Below, one piece after another: positions 25,101 through 37,600 of a stretch of 64,000 nucleotides of DNA (within the stretch, counting starts at the first letter, position 1; each line of letters starts with the position of its first letter). Where the stretch lies: positions 4,523,995 through 4,587,994 of the forward strand of contig OY741266.1 in NCBI GenBank assembly GCA_963514095.1, given 5' to 3'. Origin of the DNA: Eutrigla gurnardus (taxonomy: Eukaryota > Chordata > Actinopteri > Perciformes > Triglidae). Made by a program: the position numbers and the translations under genes. The notes under the pieces were generated by a model. That model was not told the DNA's origin. It saw only the letters and a program-made list of their open reading frames with translations, and searched no databases.

Positions 25101-28100
25101 CTTTATTGACTCTGTGGAACACATATGATACTGGATCCATTTAAATGTCTGTGGTGAGAAAATGTTGCTTTCCTATTTGCACAGTTTGAGGTCAGGTTCC
25201 TGCCCAAGGTCACGTAGACATGGAGACCCCACGGGCCCCGGATCGAACCACTGATCTGAACTTTACCGCCTTCAAAAATAATTAAGATACGATTTGTACC
25301 TTCCTGCCACCTCCACACTGTGATGGTGTGTTCAGGCTCCACTCCCACAGAGAGCAGCAGCTTTCCTGTGGCGCTGAAGTTGACGTAGCCGACACCTTTA
25401 GCATGGGAACAGCGGAGGATGGACAATGTCTGCTTGGTCATGGCATCCCATACATGGATAGATGGAGCAAGACCTGTGAAAGGAGAACCAAAAAACTGAG
25501 GAACCATGGAATGCATCATGTGATCTATGAGCTAAGGCTCCAGGAACTGTGGATCAGAGGACCTAAGAAAGTAAGGTGGGCCTAGAACCATCAGACTTAA
25601 CCTAAGAGACATAGTATCAATGGGCCAAGGAACTGAGGTTCCCTAGAACTGTAGAACCAGAGACCTAACATACCTCAGTAGCCCAAGAGTCAAGAAACCA
25701 AAGGGCACAGGAACTAGGGCTGCAAATAACATCTACTTTGATAATCAATTAATCTGTTGATTATTACCTTGATTAATCAATTATGAATCAGATAACAACA
25801 GAATTAAAAAAATGTCAAAACAAAACATTCTTTTCTTTTCTTAACATACATTTGGTCAAATATTGCTCAAATTACTTTAGAATTTCTCTGATTAATAGTA
25901 TGAAATAATCCAAAAACATTATAATTCAGTTTCTCTATGACCTAATTAAACAATCTGAGCCAATTAGTGATAGCTCACATTGCCATCTCTGGCAGATTTG
26001 TGTCCATTTTGACATAAAAACCTATGATTAAAGGTTAATTCAAATTTGATGGACAGAAATACCTTTTGTCTGTTTTCTTTTTGTTTTGTGACAGATCATT
26101 GTAGCCAGGTTTTTATCAAGCGTTAGCTTTAAAATAGCTTCATCAGGGTTTTAAAATAGCATTTTCAAGTGTTTGCTTTAAAACAACTTAGTTAGGGGTG
26201 TTAGCTTTAAAATTGCATTATCAAGCATTAGCTTCGATATAGCTTCATCAGGGGCATTAGTGTCAAAAAATAATCAGGGGCGTTATCTTTATCAAGCGTT
26301 AGCTTTAAAATAGCTTCATCAGAGGTGTTAGCTTTAAAATAACATTATCAAATGTTAACTTAATCAACGGCGTTACCTTAATTAAGCATTAGCGTTGAAA
26401 GAGTTTTATCAGGGGTGTTCACTTTAAAATAGCTTAATCAGAGGCATGAGCTTTATTAAAGGAGTCATCACCTGGAAATCGCAATTTCTCTTGTTAAAAC
26501 ATGCATATCTGTGTTTGACCTCAGTTGAAACTTGCCTGAAAGGCTGGAGTTTGAAAGTGGCGCCGTTTTTTCGCTTCTGCTCTTTTTCCGAACAGGAATA
26601 GCACACAAGGGTGTGCATTCCTAAAGCACGAGATTTTGATTCTGCGCCTACGGTGACGTCACCGTGGAGGCTACTTGCATAAGCCCACCCCTCTTTCACC
26701 ACCCAACCCCGCCCCGTCCGCTACCTGAAATCGCCGAAGCGCCGCCATTATGTTTTGGAGTCTGCATGCAGGCAAGCCCCCCCGGCTCTGTCCTTCCTGC
26801 GGCGAATCAACGCGCGCCTCATTACATATTATACAATGCACATCCGGACCAGTCAAAACCTCGCGCGTAATCTCGCGTGATAAAATCGCGGTACGAAAAA
26901 GGGTCAGAACAAGCTCAATGTTTGATTAAAATTTTTTTTTTTTTTTCTAATAAGTTTTACGAATTGATCCAAAGCGATCCAAGGGGGGCTGGATACGTAT
27001 AAAACCAGGTGATGACTCCTTTAAGCCTTATAGCTATAAATAACTTTATCAGGGGTCTGTGTGACCGGCTTTATTGATCCATCATTAAAGGGAGATAAAA
27101 CAGATGGAAGGTATTGCTGTCCATTACATTTGTTTTTAAATCAGAATCTGTAATCATGTGTTTGCTTCTGTGAGCTAAACAAGGTGTGGCATTGGCTGGT
27201 TTACTGCCCTTAGGAGATGTTGCCACCCTGCTTGCATTAGACCCAACTAATTAAGATAGTAGTAGTAAAGAAGATGTCCAAGAAACTACAGTCTCAAAGA
27301 ACCAAGAATGTCAGGCCCCTCATTTATCAACAGTGCACACAGTTGTGTGCATAATGGGTGCCTAAGATCATTCCTACTGAAAGTGTGGAATTTATCAACA
27401 AGAAATGTGTGTAAATATAAGCACAGCTCTGACCATGCTTATGCACAGCATCTCGTGGTAGAATAGGGGAACTGCTAATAGAAAGCATTGCAAGTGTCAC
27501 AACATGTATTAAACAAACAATCTCAATATCCACATATGTTCTCTTTGTATATTTTCTTTGAATAATATTTACTCAATTAGTTCATTTAGGAACAGACATG
27601 TAGCCTAATTGGTGTCAGAATCTATAAAAGAGGTAATTGAAAATATAACATGGCTCATCTTGCATTACTGCAGCACGTTTTCAGAGAACGCTGATCTGTT
27701 TGGTAAGAGAGTGGCTTCTGAGTAGGTACCGCTTCCCCAAACAGATATAGCTAGATTTATGCCATGATTTGGGAGCTGTTGGAGCGAGAAACGGAACGCC
27801 ATTCCTGTACACATCCAAGTCCTTGGGCGTTTCTGAATGCAAATGACCCCAAATGTGCACAAGCATGGTGGTTTAGAACATGTGGGATTTATTAACGCTG
27901 ATTACTGGTGTGCGTAGGACCCGGGTGGGCATTTTTGATAAATACAGATTTGTTTATACTTAGGCACATTCTAAATTTGATTAATAAGAAATCATTTAGA
28001 ACCTTGCTATGCACAGTTGAAAAAATGAGGTCCCAGGAACTGTGGTGCCAAGGACCGAAGGCATAAAGGTAGCCAAGGAATGATGGAATCAAGGCATCAC

Positions 28101-31100
28101 TTAGATGGATCTTGGATCTTTGAACATTTGTTTGGATCCTTGAAAACGGAGAAGCAAGAATTCAAAGAACAGGAGGACTAAGAAACCTCAGATCCACAGT
28201 ATCAAGGAGCAAATTTCCAAAGGTCACACACAAGGCAAGGCATTAAGGAACCAACAGGCCAAGGAAACAAGAGAGCAGACAAAGACCTGGGAAACTTAAG
28301 GAACCAATTACTTTGCGTAGTTTGGAAGCCAAGGAACCGAAGAACAGAGAAACAGCAGAACAATCATGGAAAAATCATGTAATAGAGGAGTTGATGGACC
28401 AAGGAAGCAGAGACCAAAGTATTCAAGGAGCCATGGAATTAAGGAGGAAAAATACGAAGAAAGGAAGGGAACAATGGACTGAGGAGGTAAGAAACCTAGG
28501 AACAAAGGGTGATATGGAATCATAGAAATGCTGAGTATCAGAGAGAACAGGCTAAGATTCACGAGTGGAGGGAGGACATGTCGGGGCCCACTCATTGGAC
28601 ATCCTCTCTTTAAGGATCATTCATTACCTCCATATTGTTTGGGAGTTGGCATGCTGATTCAAATTAGCAAAACTCACTTCATCCAGCTATTAACACTTTC
28701 TGCCATGGTCACATAAGAATCCTTTCTTCTGAAGCCTAACGTCGGTGCAAATTAAGACGAGTTGTGTTCAGGGATAAACTCAGGTCAAAACAAGTCAAGT
28801 TATGAGAGAGATAAATGTGAAGGTGCCTTTGTTTTACATTTGTGTTTGTGTGGGTGCATTGCTTATACTTATTTGGTTCTATTGCATTAATATAATAATT
28901 ATAATGTATGTACAGATGTGCATTTGTAATATATGACCAAGTTTTTCTTTCTTACTTAGCAGTTCTGTTCTGTACTGTTGCTACGTCCTATTAAAGGGTC
29001 AAACTAAAGGAGAGCTGTTTGCGTGTGTGTTTTAACTGACACCTGGGGTGAAGCTTGAAGTACCAAACTAGCCAGTCCACTGAGTTTATACAGTGCTCAC
29101 TAAGAGTCACAAAAGTGCTGAAAATGACTGAAACTGACAGGGTCGTCACGAACAGCTTTGATGGATGGCTCAGTATCAGTTGGAACTGAAAACATCCATT
29201 TGAGGCCCTAATGTATTTGTACAGGTCTATTTTTTGAAAATACAACATTCCACAACTCGTCTACACTGATGACACTGCTTCATTTCTTTTTAAAAGTTCA
29301 TGGTTTTCAGTCTATTTTATTGTTGTCACAAGGGTGTCACATGCTGGATCGCCAAAACATTCTGATTCAACCAATTTTCTTGTGCTTCTGTCCTGTGTCA
29401 GTATAAATGACATTTTGACTTCTTTTTTTTTTTTTTACAATTACTTTTGTCCCCTCAATTAACATCATTTGACTGTATATTTCATTTATCTGTAAATAAT
29501 TTCTTTGTTTTGAATGTACTTCAATAGAGAGACTAAGTCCCGCCCCTTCTGTTGTCCCCAATGGAACCTTATATTAAAAAAACTAGGCACAGTAGTCAAC
29601 AAAGAGGGACTTTTATTTTTTGGATCCTGTCTGAATTGTAAATGGTAAATGGTTCTGCATTGATTATGCATGTATTTATTGTTCTCTGAATTCCACATTC
29701 ATGGTACAAATAAAATGGGATAAAAAAAATATTTGTCTCTCACTGTTGACTCCTGTACATATTTTTATTGACATAAGATCCAAAAAAGGGGGACACAGGA
29801 AGAGACGGGACCTAGCTTCTTGATAACCCATCATTACGATTAATCCTGTGAATACCATGAATATCTACATAAATATAGATATTCTGTCGAGTAGATGTTC
29901 TGCTCTGGACGAAGGTGTAGAAAGTCCCATGTGATCATGGCTTTAAAAGGTTAATAAAACAGCAGTGAAATCAGTTATAACATTCATACCATGAAATCCC
30001 CTGCATCAACAGAACAGATCTAGGTGTTCTAGAAGGAACAGCCTCTGAATCACAGTCTTACCACCAACAGTACGGACACCAAATACAACACACTAGCCCA
30101 GCTAGCTGACCATGCTAACACTAAGCAAGGCTTTGTTCTGACTTGCTTCAGTTTCTCTACTGTCATGCTCACACTTAAATGGACACATTTGAAACACTGT
30201 TTACAAAAAGTTTTCCATCCACACTAATGTTTTCAAATTGTTTTTTTATGTGCTGCAAAACCAGTCAGTTCAGTCACTTCTTCATCTTCCTCCACTGGAA
30301 GCTCTTATTGGCTCTCAGTCATTTCAATGACAACTAAGCAAATTGCTTCAAATGTGAGACAAAGTTTCCTCTGAAAGTCTCTGAATTAATGGGGTATTAG
30401 GTCTCATTCACCAATAAAATAGGTAATACATTCCAGAGAGAGGTTACAAGAAATCTGATTTATGATCTGTTCTTAAACCCCAATATTTCTTTCACCTGCG
30501 TTCTTATGCTGTGTTCAAACCAAACGTAAAGTGCAAAGATGTGAATATGCATCTAGGTTGCACGATTGAGGTGAATTACGAAATATTTTAACTCAAGCGA
30601 GAAAGTCACATGGTGCTGTGCTGTGTTCAGCGTTGAGATCGTACTCCTGTCGTCCTGACGTCTAATCCAAAATGGAGGAAACAAATGTCACCTCCTGTAT
30701 CTGTGGTCCCCAGAGGTCTAGATAGTAGCTCATATTAGTCCAGAGACCAGACAAGACTATGTGGAGGAACCAGAGACTGTCTGTGGTCCCCCAGAGGTCT
30801 AGATAGTAGCTCATATTAGACCAGAGACCAGACCAGACTATGTGGAGAAACCAGACACTGTCTGTGGTCCCCAAGAGGTCTAGGATAGTAGCTCACATTA
30901 GTCCAGAGACCAGACCAGACTATGTGGAGAAACCAGAGACTGTCTGTGGTCCAAACAACAATGTATCTGTCTTATTTATGTCTAGATGACCTTATTTGGA
31001 GTGTTGATGAAGCAGCTATAATGTTAGCATAGCCTAGCACCATCAACCAGACTCCATTCAGAAAACAGGCATTTTAAAAGTAGTTAGCTTGCCGTCATGC

Positions 31101-34100
31101 AGACAGACCTAACAAAGCATGACTTTATTATACTGATCACCATCATTAAAGAGTTATTTCAGCATCCTTTTGATCTGGTTATTGATATTAAATCACATCT
31201 AAATTGTTTATTTTGGGTTCATCCAGCTGTAGTAAGCCAGCCGACGGACGATGTCATGAACCCAGACAGGCACGTTTGGTTTCCTGGTGGATCTGGGACT
31301 TCAACATGTACAAAGCAGCAATAGTTGTGATTTCAGCCATGGTGGAGGAAACCTGGTAATAGTTCAATGCTCTGGTGGGCTTTTAATTTGACATGGCCAT
31401 TTGACAAATTTTCCGACGCAGTGAGGCCAGAGGAAGCTCAGACTGAGTTGAAGCACACAGGAAGTCATCATCTAACCACTGCTGGTTTTGAAAAGTCTTT
31501 GGTTTAGTGTGAATGGATTGCACAAAGAAGCTGTGTTTTCATGTGAATCTACATTAGTGTAGACCTGGTCTTGGTTTTGGGGTGGAACTACAAACAGACC
31601 TGAATAGGATCCTGACTGCGAATACTCACCGGACACTTCATTCGCCTCTACACAATGACAGACAACGACATGTTAAACACTGAGGTCTCCACATGAGTGT
31701 ATGTGATGAGTGACAGCAGACTTACCTGGCAGGTCAGTGATGTCACCTGGTGATGAGGTGAGGCAGTGACAATGAGGAAGCAGTGGAAAAGAAAAGAAGT
31801 GTGATGGGCAAAAAGCAGTCGGTTATGTATGATGACAACATGGGCGTTACATGTAGACACACAAAATCTATGACTGAAATAATAATACTGTTCAATTCTG
31901 AAAGAAAAGGTGTGATCGTTTTGTCTCTTTGTGGTGTTTTTTGTCTTTTTGAAGTTGTTTTGTGTCTCTTTGCATTTAGTTTGTGTCTCTTTCTGGTTGT
32001 TTTATGTCTCATTGTGGATGTTCGTTTCTCTCTATCAATATTTTCAGAAAAAAAAACACTTAAAAAGACATACCCAAAGTAAATGAAGAATTACTCCACA
32101 ATAATAAGGTTCATATGGATGTTCTTAGTGTCTAAGGAGGGCTAGGACCTCAGAGAATGTATTCCCAGTGTCAACAATATTGTGTCTGTTACAATGCTGA
32201 GTACATTGGAATAAGTCAAAGAAGAAAGGTGACATTTCTATCCTTGCCTATTGTGTTCCTCTATTTGACAGAGGAAAAAACCATGCTAACAATGATTCCA
32301 GGCACAACCATGCCACCTTCAGCAACTCCTTGACTACAAATGTACCTCATTTGATAGAATTTGAGCAAAGGGCAAAGCCTCCACAAAGGTATTAGGAAGG
32401 ACACCACCAGGCAGAAACTCAATTTGGCACACTTTGGCACCAAATGTGCCAAAGTGTGCCAAATGGGTTATTTTCCACTTCTAAATGGAAAATACAGCTT
32501 ATCCACTACAGGAGTCTATTGTCATCTACTGGAGGTTTTGGATATGAAATGTATCATGCTTCATCAACTTCTACTATTGTGCACACTATAAAATCAATAA
32601 TAACAAATAACATTTATAATAAGAAACTGTAAATGCAATGTCTGACTGCTCCTGTATCTCCGTCATGTCCTTCTCAGTGTTCTGAATGTTCTTTGCCATG
32701 GAGGAAAAACACACGGTGTCAAATAAAACTGTGTGTAACTTCTTTGTCGTCCAATGTGGCGCTGTGCGTTCGGCTGCCGTGCGCTCTGCGTAAAAGCTTC
32801 CTGCAACACAATGACGTTGCCGTCGGTACACAGGATTTTAAGTCGACTGGGTAATGTGTTCCATAGGATGTTTGGTATCATTCAACAGAGTAGCTTCTCC
32901 CCTTTCATTGGACTACAAACATGGCCGCACGATGAATGGATTTACGATGATAACAATCATTTAGTTCTTCTTGTCCCATGCGTTAAATGAGCCCCAAAAA
33001 ATTCAAACCCATTTTCTAAAGATTAATATTTGCACTATAATACACGTTCTTGTTTTATAAACAAATAAACTAAACTTTCGTCTAAACTTTGAGCAACAGT
33101 TGAAAAGAAACACCATTGTCCTGTTCTTTTTTTTTTTTTTTGCAGATTAATATGGCTGTAGTTTGTTCAGCACTTCGACGGGCCGATCGGGTTTAACAGG
33201 TTAAATTGTTTTGCGTCTCTTTGTGGTTGTTTGTGTCGCTGTAATAGTTTTGTGTCTCGGTGTGGTTGTTTGTGTCTCTGTAATAGTTTTGTGTCTCGGT
33301 GTGGTTGTTTGTGTCGCTGTAATAGTTTTGTGTCTCGGTGTGGTTGTTTGTGTCTCTGTAATAGTTTTGTGTCTCGGTGTGGTTGTTTGTGTCGCTGTAA
33401 TAGTTTTGTGTCTCGGTGTGGTTGTTTGTGTCTCTGTAATAGTTTTGTGTCTCGGTGTGGTTGTTTGTGTCGCTGTAATAGTTTTGTGTCTCGGTGTAGT
33501 TGTTTGTGTCTCTGTAATAGTTTTGTGTCTCGGTGTGGTTGTTTGTGTCTCTGTAATAGTTTTGTGTCTCGGTGTGGTTGTTTGTGTCTCTGTAATAGTT
33601 TTGTGTCTCGGTGTGGTTGTTTGTGTCTCTGTAATAGTTTTGTGTCTCGGTGTGGTTGTTTGTGTCTCTGTAATAGTTTTGTGTCTCGGTGTGGTTGTTT
33701 GTGTCGCTGTAATAGTTTTGTGTCTCGGTGTGGTTGTTTGTGTCTCTGTAATAGTTTTGTGTCTCGGTGTGGTTGTTTGTGTCTCTGTAATAGTTTTGTG
33801 TCTCGGTGTGGTTGTTTGTGTCTCTGTAATAGTTTTGTGTCTCGGTGTGGTTGTTTGTGTCTCTGTAATAGTTTTGTGTCTCGGTGTGGTTGTTTGTGTC
33901 TCTGTAATAGTTTTGTGTCTCGGTGTGGTTGTTTGTGTCTCTGTAATAGTTTTGTGTCTCGGTGTGGTTGTTTGTGTCTCTGTAATAGTTTTGGGTCTCG
34001 GTGTGGTTGTTTGTATCTCGTTGTTATTGTTTTGCGTCCCTAGTCGAGGTGTGACTCACCGATCTGTCCTGTCGCAATGATGTTTTGGTATTTTGGGTGC

Positions 34101-34573
34101 TGATTGACGGTCAGACAGAGGATGTCGTCGGTGTGCTCCAGGTAGAAACTCTGGGTTCCTGTCAAGACAGGAAGCAGGTATTGTGATGTCATCATCAACA
34201 ACAACAACAACATTTGCCATCAGAAGCCCAGTCTGTGAGTTGAACTGACCGGTGGACAGGTTCTGGATGACCACGGCAGCAGCCGTGTGGAAGATGATGT
34301 CAGCGCCATCGTTGAGGTAATGCAGGTTGTTGCGACAGTCGAAGCCTCTGTAGCCGAAGACGTGCTCCAACGCCAGCTCCTGAAAACGAGATCAGCTGTT
34401 TACAGTAAGGGCGCATATCTGTAGACTAGCATCACAAGTCCAGACTGACCTCCACCACCTTCTTCTTCTTGGTCACGTTGTTCCTCAGCAGTTTGTCCGG
34501 CAGTGGCGCAGCTCGACTCACAGGAGGCCTGAACAGGAAACCAGTTTAGAACCAGTTCAGATAGAGGAGAGAG

Positions 34574-34623
<50 letters not shown>

Positions 34624-37600
34624 TGATCACCTCTCCTCCACAGGGAGCTCTTTGTGCTGCAGGTGAGGTCTGGTTCCTGTCATGTTCCTGATGCTGGCTG
34701 AGTAGATCTTGGTGACGTAGTCCACCACCTTCTCCCGAGCCACGTCGCTGTCGTACCCTGGAGACAAAACAAGTCTGTGACGGCCCTCAGAGTCAATCTT
34801 TTTGTTAACACAGTGCTGGATCGAGCACATTTGGCATCCTAGGTGAGCTTTCCCCCCCAAAATATTGTTTTGCAATCGACACTTCTACATTTCAGTTGTA
34901 CATTAAAGGTACTGCAGATTCATTTGTTACAAATATGAACAAGAGAAGAGAAATAACTTTGAACGATTAACAAACAACAATAATAATATAACAACATTTT
35001 CTCTGAAATGTATCACTTTGATCTCAGAGAATTTTCATTTAATTTATTTTTTTGTTTAAAGCGTGCGAGTACATGAGGACAATTCGTGGACGGTCTGGTT
35101 GACGGCTGCGCACGGATTGGTTCCAAAGCTGGCGGTGGATGGGCTGGCTCATCAGGTCGCTAGAAAAGCTCTCAAGATGGCTACAGCGCAGTGTGAGGGG
35201 CACCACCCATCATCACCTCCTCCCAACCAGCCAAAGAAGTTTGCTCATCGTTAGTTTAGTAGTTTCGTTGCTTGAGTAGTGGTGGACTGCTTGTTTTGTT
35301 ATTCCATCTGTTAGGCACGGAGGGTTAGTTTGTCTTTTGGTTCCTGGTGTTTTGATATTATTATATTGATATGATATATATTGTTATTTGATGCCTTCTT
35401 AGTTAGGTCTCTTTTGTTTGTTATCTTTGTATGTGGTCAGTTCAGTCTCATTAATAATGAATGTGTCACGGTTCTGCCGGGACAGTCTGGGGTTTTGTGC
35501 CTGTTTGTGCGTTTTTCCCTGTCTGTCTTCCCCCTCCTTTCCTCTCCCTCACCGGCCCCTCCTCGGGGTGTGTCCGGTGGGCGTGCCGGCAGCCGAGACA
35601 GAGTAGGCGCACCTGTTCCTATTCAGCTCATCAGCTCCAGCCTACTTAACCCTGGTCTCTCCACCACTTCATCGCCAGATGATTCAGTCATCTGGTGATG
35701 TTGACGTGCTCCGTATCGCTCTCTTTTGTAAACCTGAACGTACTTCCGTGTACCGTAGCTGTTTCCGCTAACGCCTGTTTTGTGGCTTCGCTCTCCAGGA
35801 AATCCCCAGTGCCTGCCTACCTGCCTGCTCGTCTCCTGTATTGCAGATGTGCATGTGTGTTAAGTGTCCATGGATGCGTGTGTGAATCATAAGCCTGGAG
35901 AGTTGCATCGCCCTGCCCCAGACAGTGCCTCAGTTTGTCAGGATGTCATTGCAATAACACAGCAAGTTGCCATGGAGATCTTTGATCGGGTCCCGGACAG
36001 AGTCAACAATCAGGTGTCCATGAAGGAAGGGAGGGAGGAATAGTAACGCAGTATTGCAGAGCCTCTCACAGCAGGGATCTCCTGGAGGAGTTGTTCCAGC
36101 AGCGACCTTGGCCAGGGCGGGACGGGTGCCTCGAGGGCCGGAATGCAGATTAGATTGTAGATGTTTGGGTTAGGGGCTGCACGGTGGCGTAGTGGGTAGC
36201 ACTGTCGCCTCACAGCGAGAGGGTTCCGGGTTCGATTCCCGGGTCGGAACGGGTTCCTTCTGTGTGGAGTTTGCATGTTCTCCCTGTGTGAGCGTGGGTT
36301 TTCCTCCCACAGTCCAAAGACATGCATGGGGATAGGTTCATTGATGACTCTAAATAGACTGGTTACCTATCCAGGGTGTACCCTGCCTTCGCCCAATAAC
36401 AGCTGGGATCGGCTCCAGCCCCCCCCCCCGTGACCCTGAATACAGGATAAGCGGTAGACAATGGATGGATGGATGTTTGGGTTAGGGCGAGTAGTCGCAT
36501 TTCAGTAGACACAACTCCCTCTCTTTGTCCAATTTGTTGGTCTTCAAGTCCATCCATTCGCCTTAGCAAAGCCGAAAGCTTCTCCAAGATGTTGTCCATG
36601 TTACGGTTCATTACCACAGTCAGAGCATTGGACACTCTGTCCAAGATGTTGTCCATGTTACGGTTCATTACCACAGTCAGAGCATTGGACACTCTGTCCA
36701 AGATGTTTACCATGTTACGGTTCATTACCACAGTCAGAGCGTTGACAGCTTTGTCCAAGATGTAATCCATGTTGCGGTTTATAGCCACAGTCTGAGCGCT
36801 AGCGGCTCCACTCACTCCATCAATCGTGCCGGGCAGCTTCACAGGGCTTTGGACTGCTGACACCGTCTTCAGAATTTTCCGATACACCAGGGCAGTGCCT
36901 AATCCAATCAGCAAAAAGCCGTTATCATGTTTCCGAATATGTACACATCCTCAATGTCCTCAACAGAAAGAATCGCCAGGCACACGACCCTCCACTGCTC
37001 CCATGAGTCCATCATGTAACCAGCGGCGAACGTCCCGTCAGGGCAGGCAGGTTCCCCCGGACCCGAGCTTCTCATCAAGAAGATTCTGTCAGTTGTGTTG
37101 AGAGACCAGCTGACCAATTCCATGATTTAAGATTTGGAGAAAAATGCAGAGAGAGGCTCCCAAAGTAAGAGACGAGACAAGACCAGCAGCAAGACAAGCA
37201 AGCAGGGAAGATAAGGGAGTGGGAGAGAGAGAGAGATGCGTCCGCCTTCGTTGAGAGCTGGAGAAGAAGTGACATGTTGTGCACAATAAGCATCAGGACG
37301 TCTATTCCTCACAGGAAATAGTCATTTATTCCACTCATCACTCACTGGTTTGGTGCAGACTTCGTCCCGTTTGTTCCGTGTATGTTTACACGTACAATAC
37401 AAATACATTTCAAGATACACACAAATGGATATCGGTATGTAAAAATGTAAAATCAATCCATAAACAAAAATAAGGTTCACAAACACATTTCTGATCCACA
37501 CGCAAATGTGTCTTGTTTTAAATAAATGTCATATAAATCCATAAATATATTAATAAAAAAAATATTTGCAATTCTCATCAAAAATGTATTTGGATGTTGT

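Noticed and set aside
33211..34080. 289- and 270-residue plus-strand ORFs made of 13-residue repeats
   Set aside because: They are translations of the 39-bp minisatellite, whose unit length is a multiple of three without stops in two frames. Antisense to eml6 intron 30.
36190..36245. tRNA gene
   Set aside because: A and B boxes are good but the sequence continues into a SINE body with ATGG tail and target duplications; the same applies to 42495-42590 and 54268-54340.
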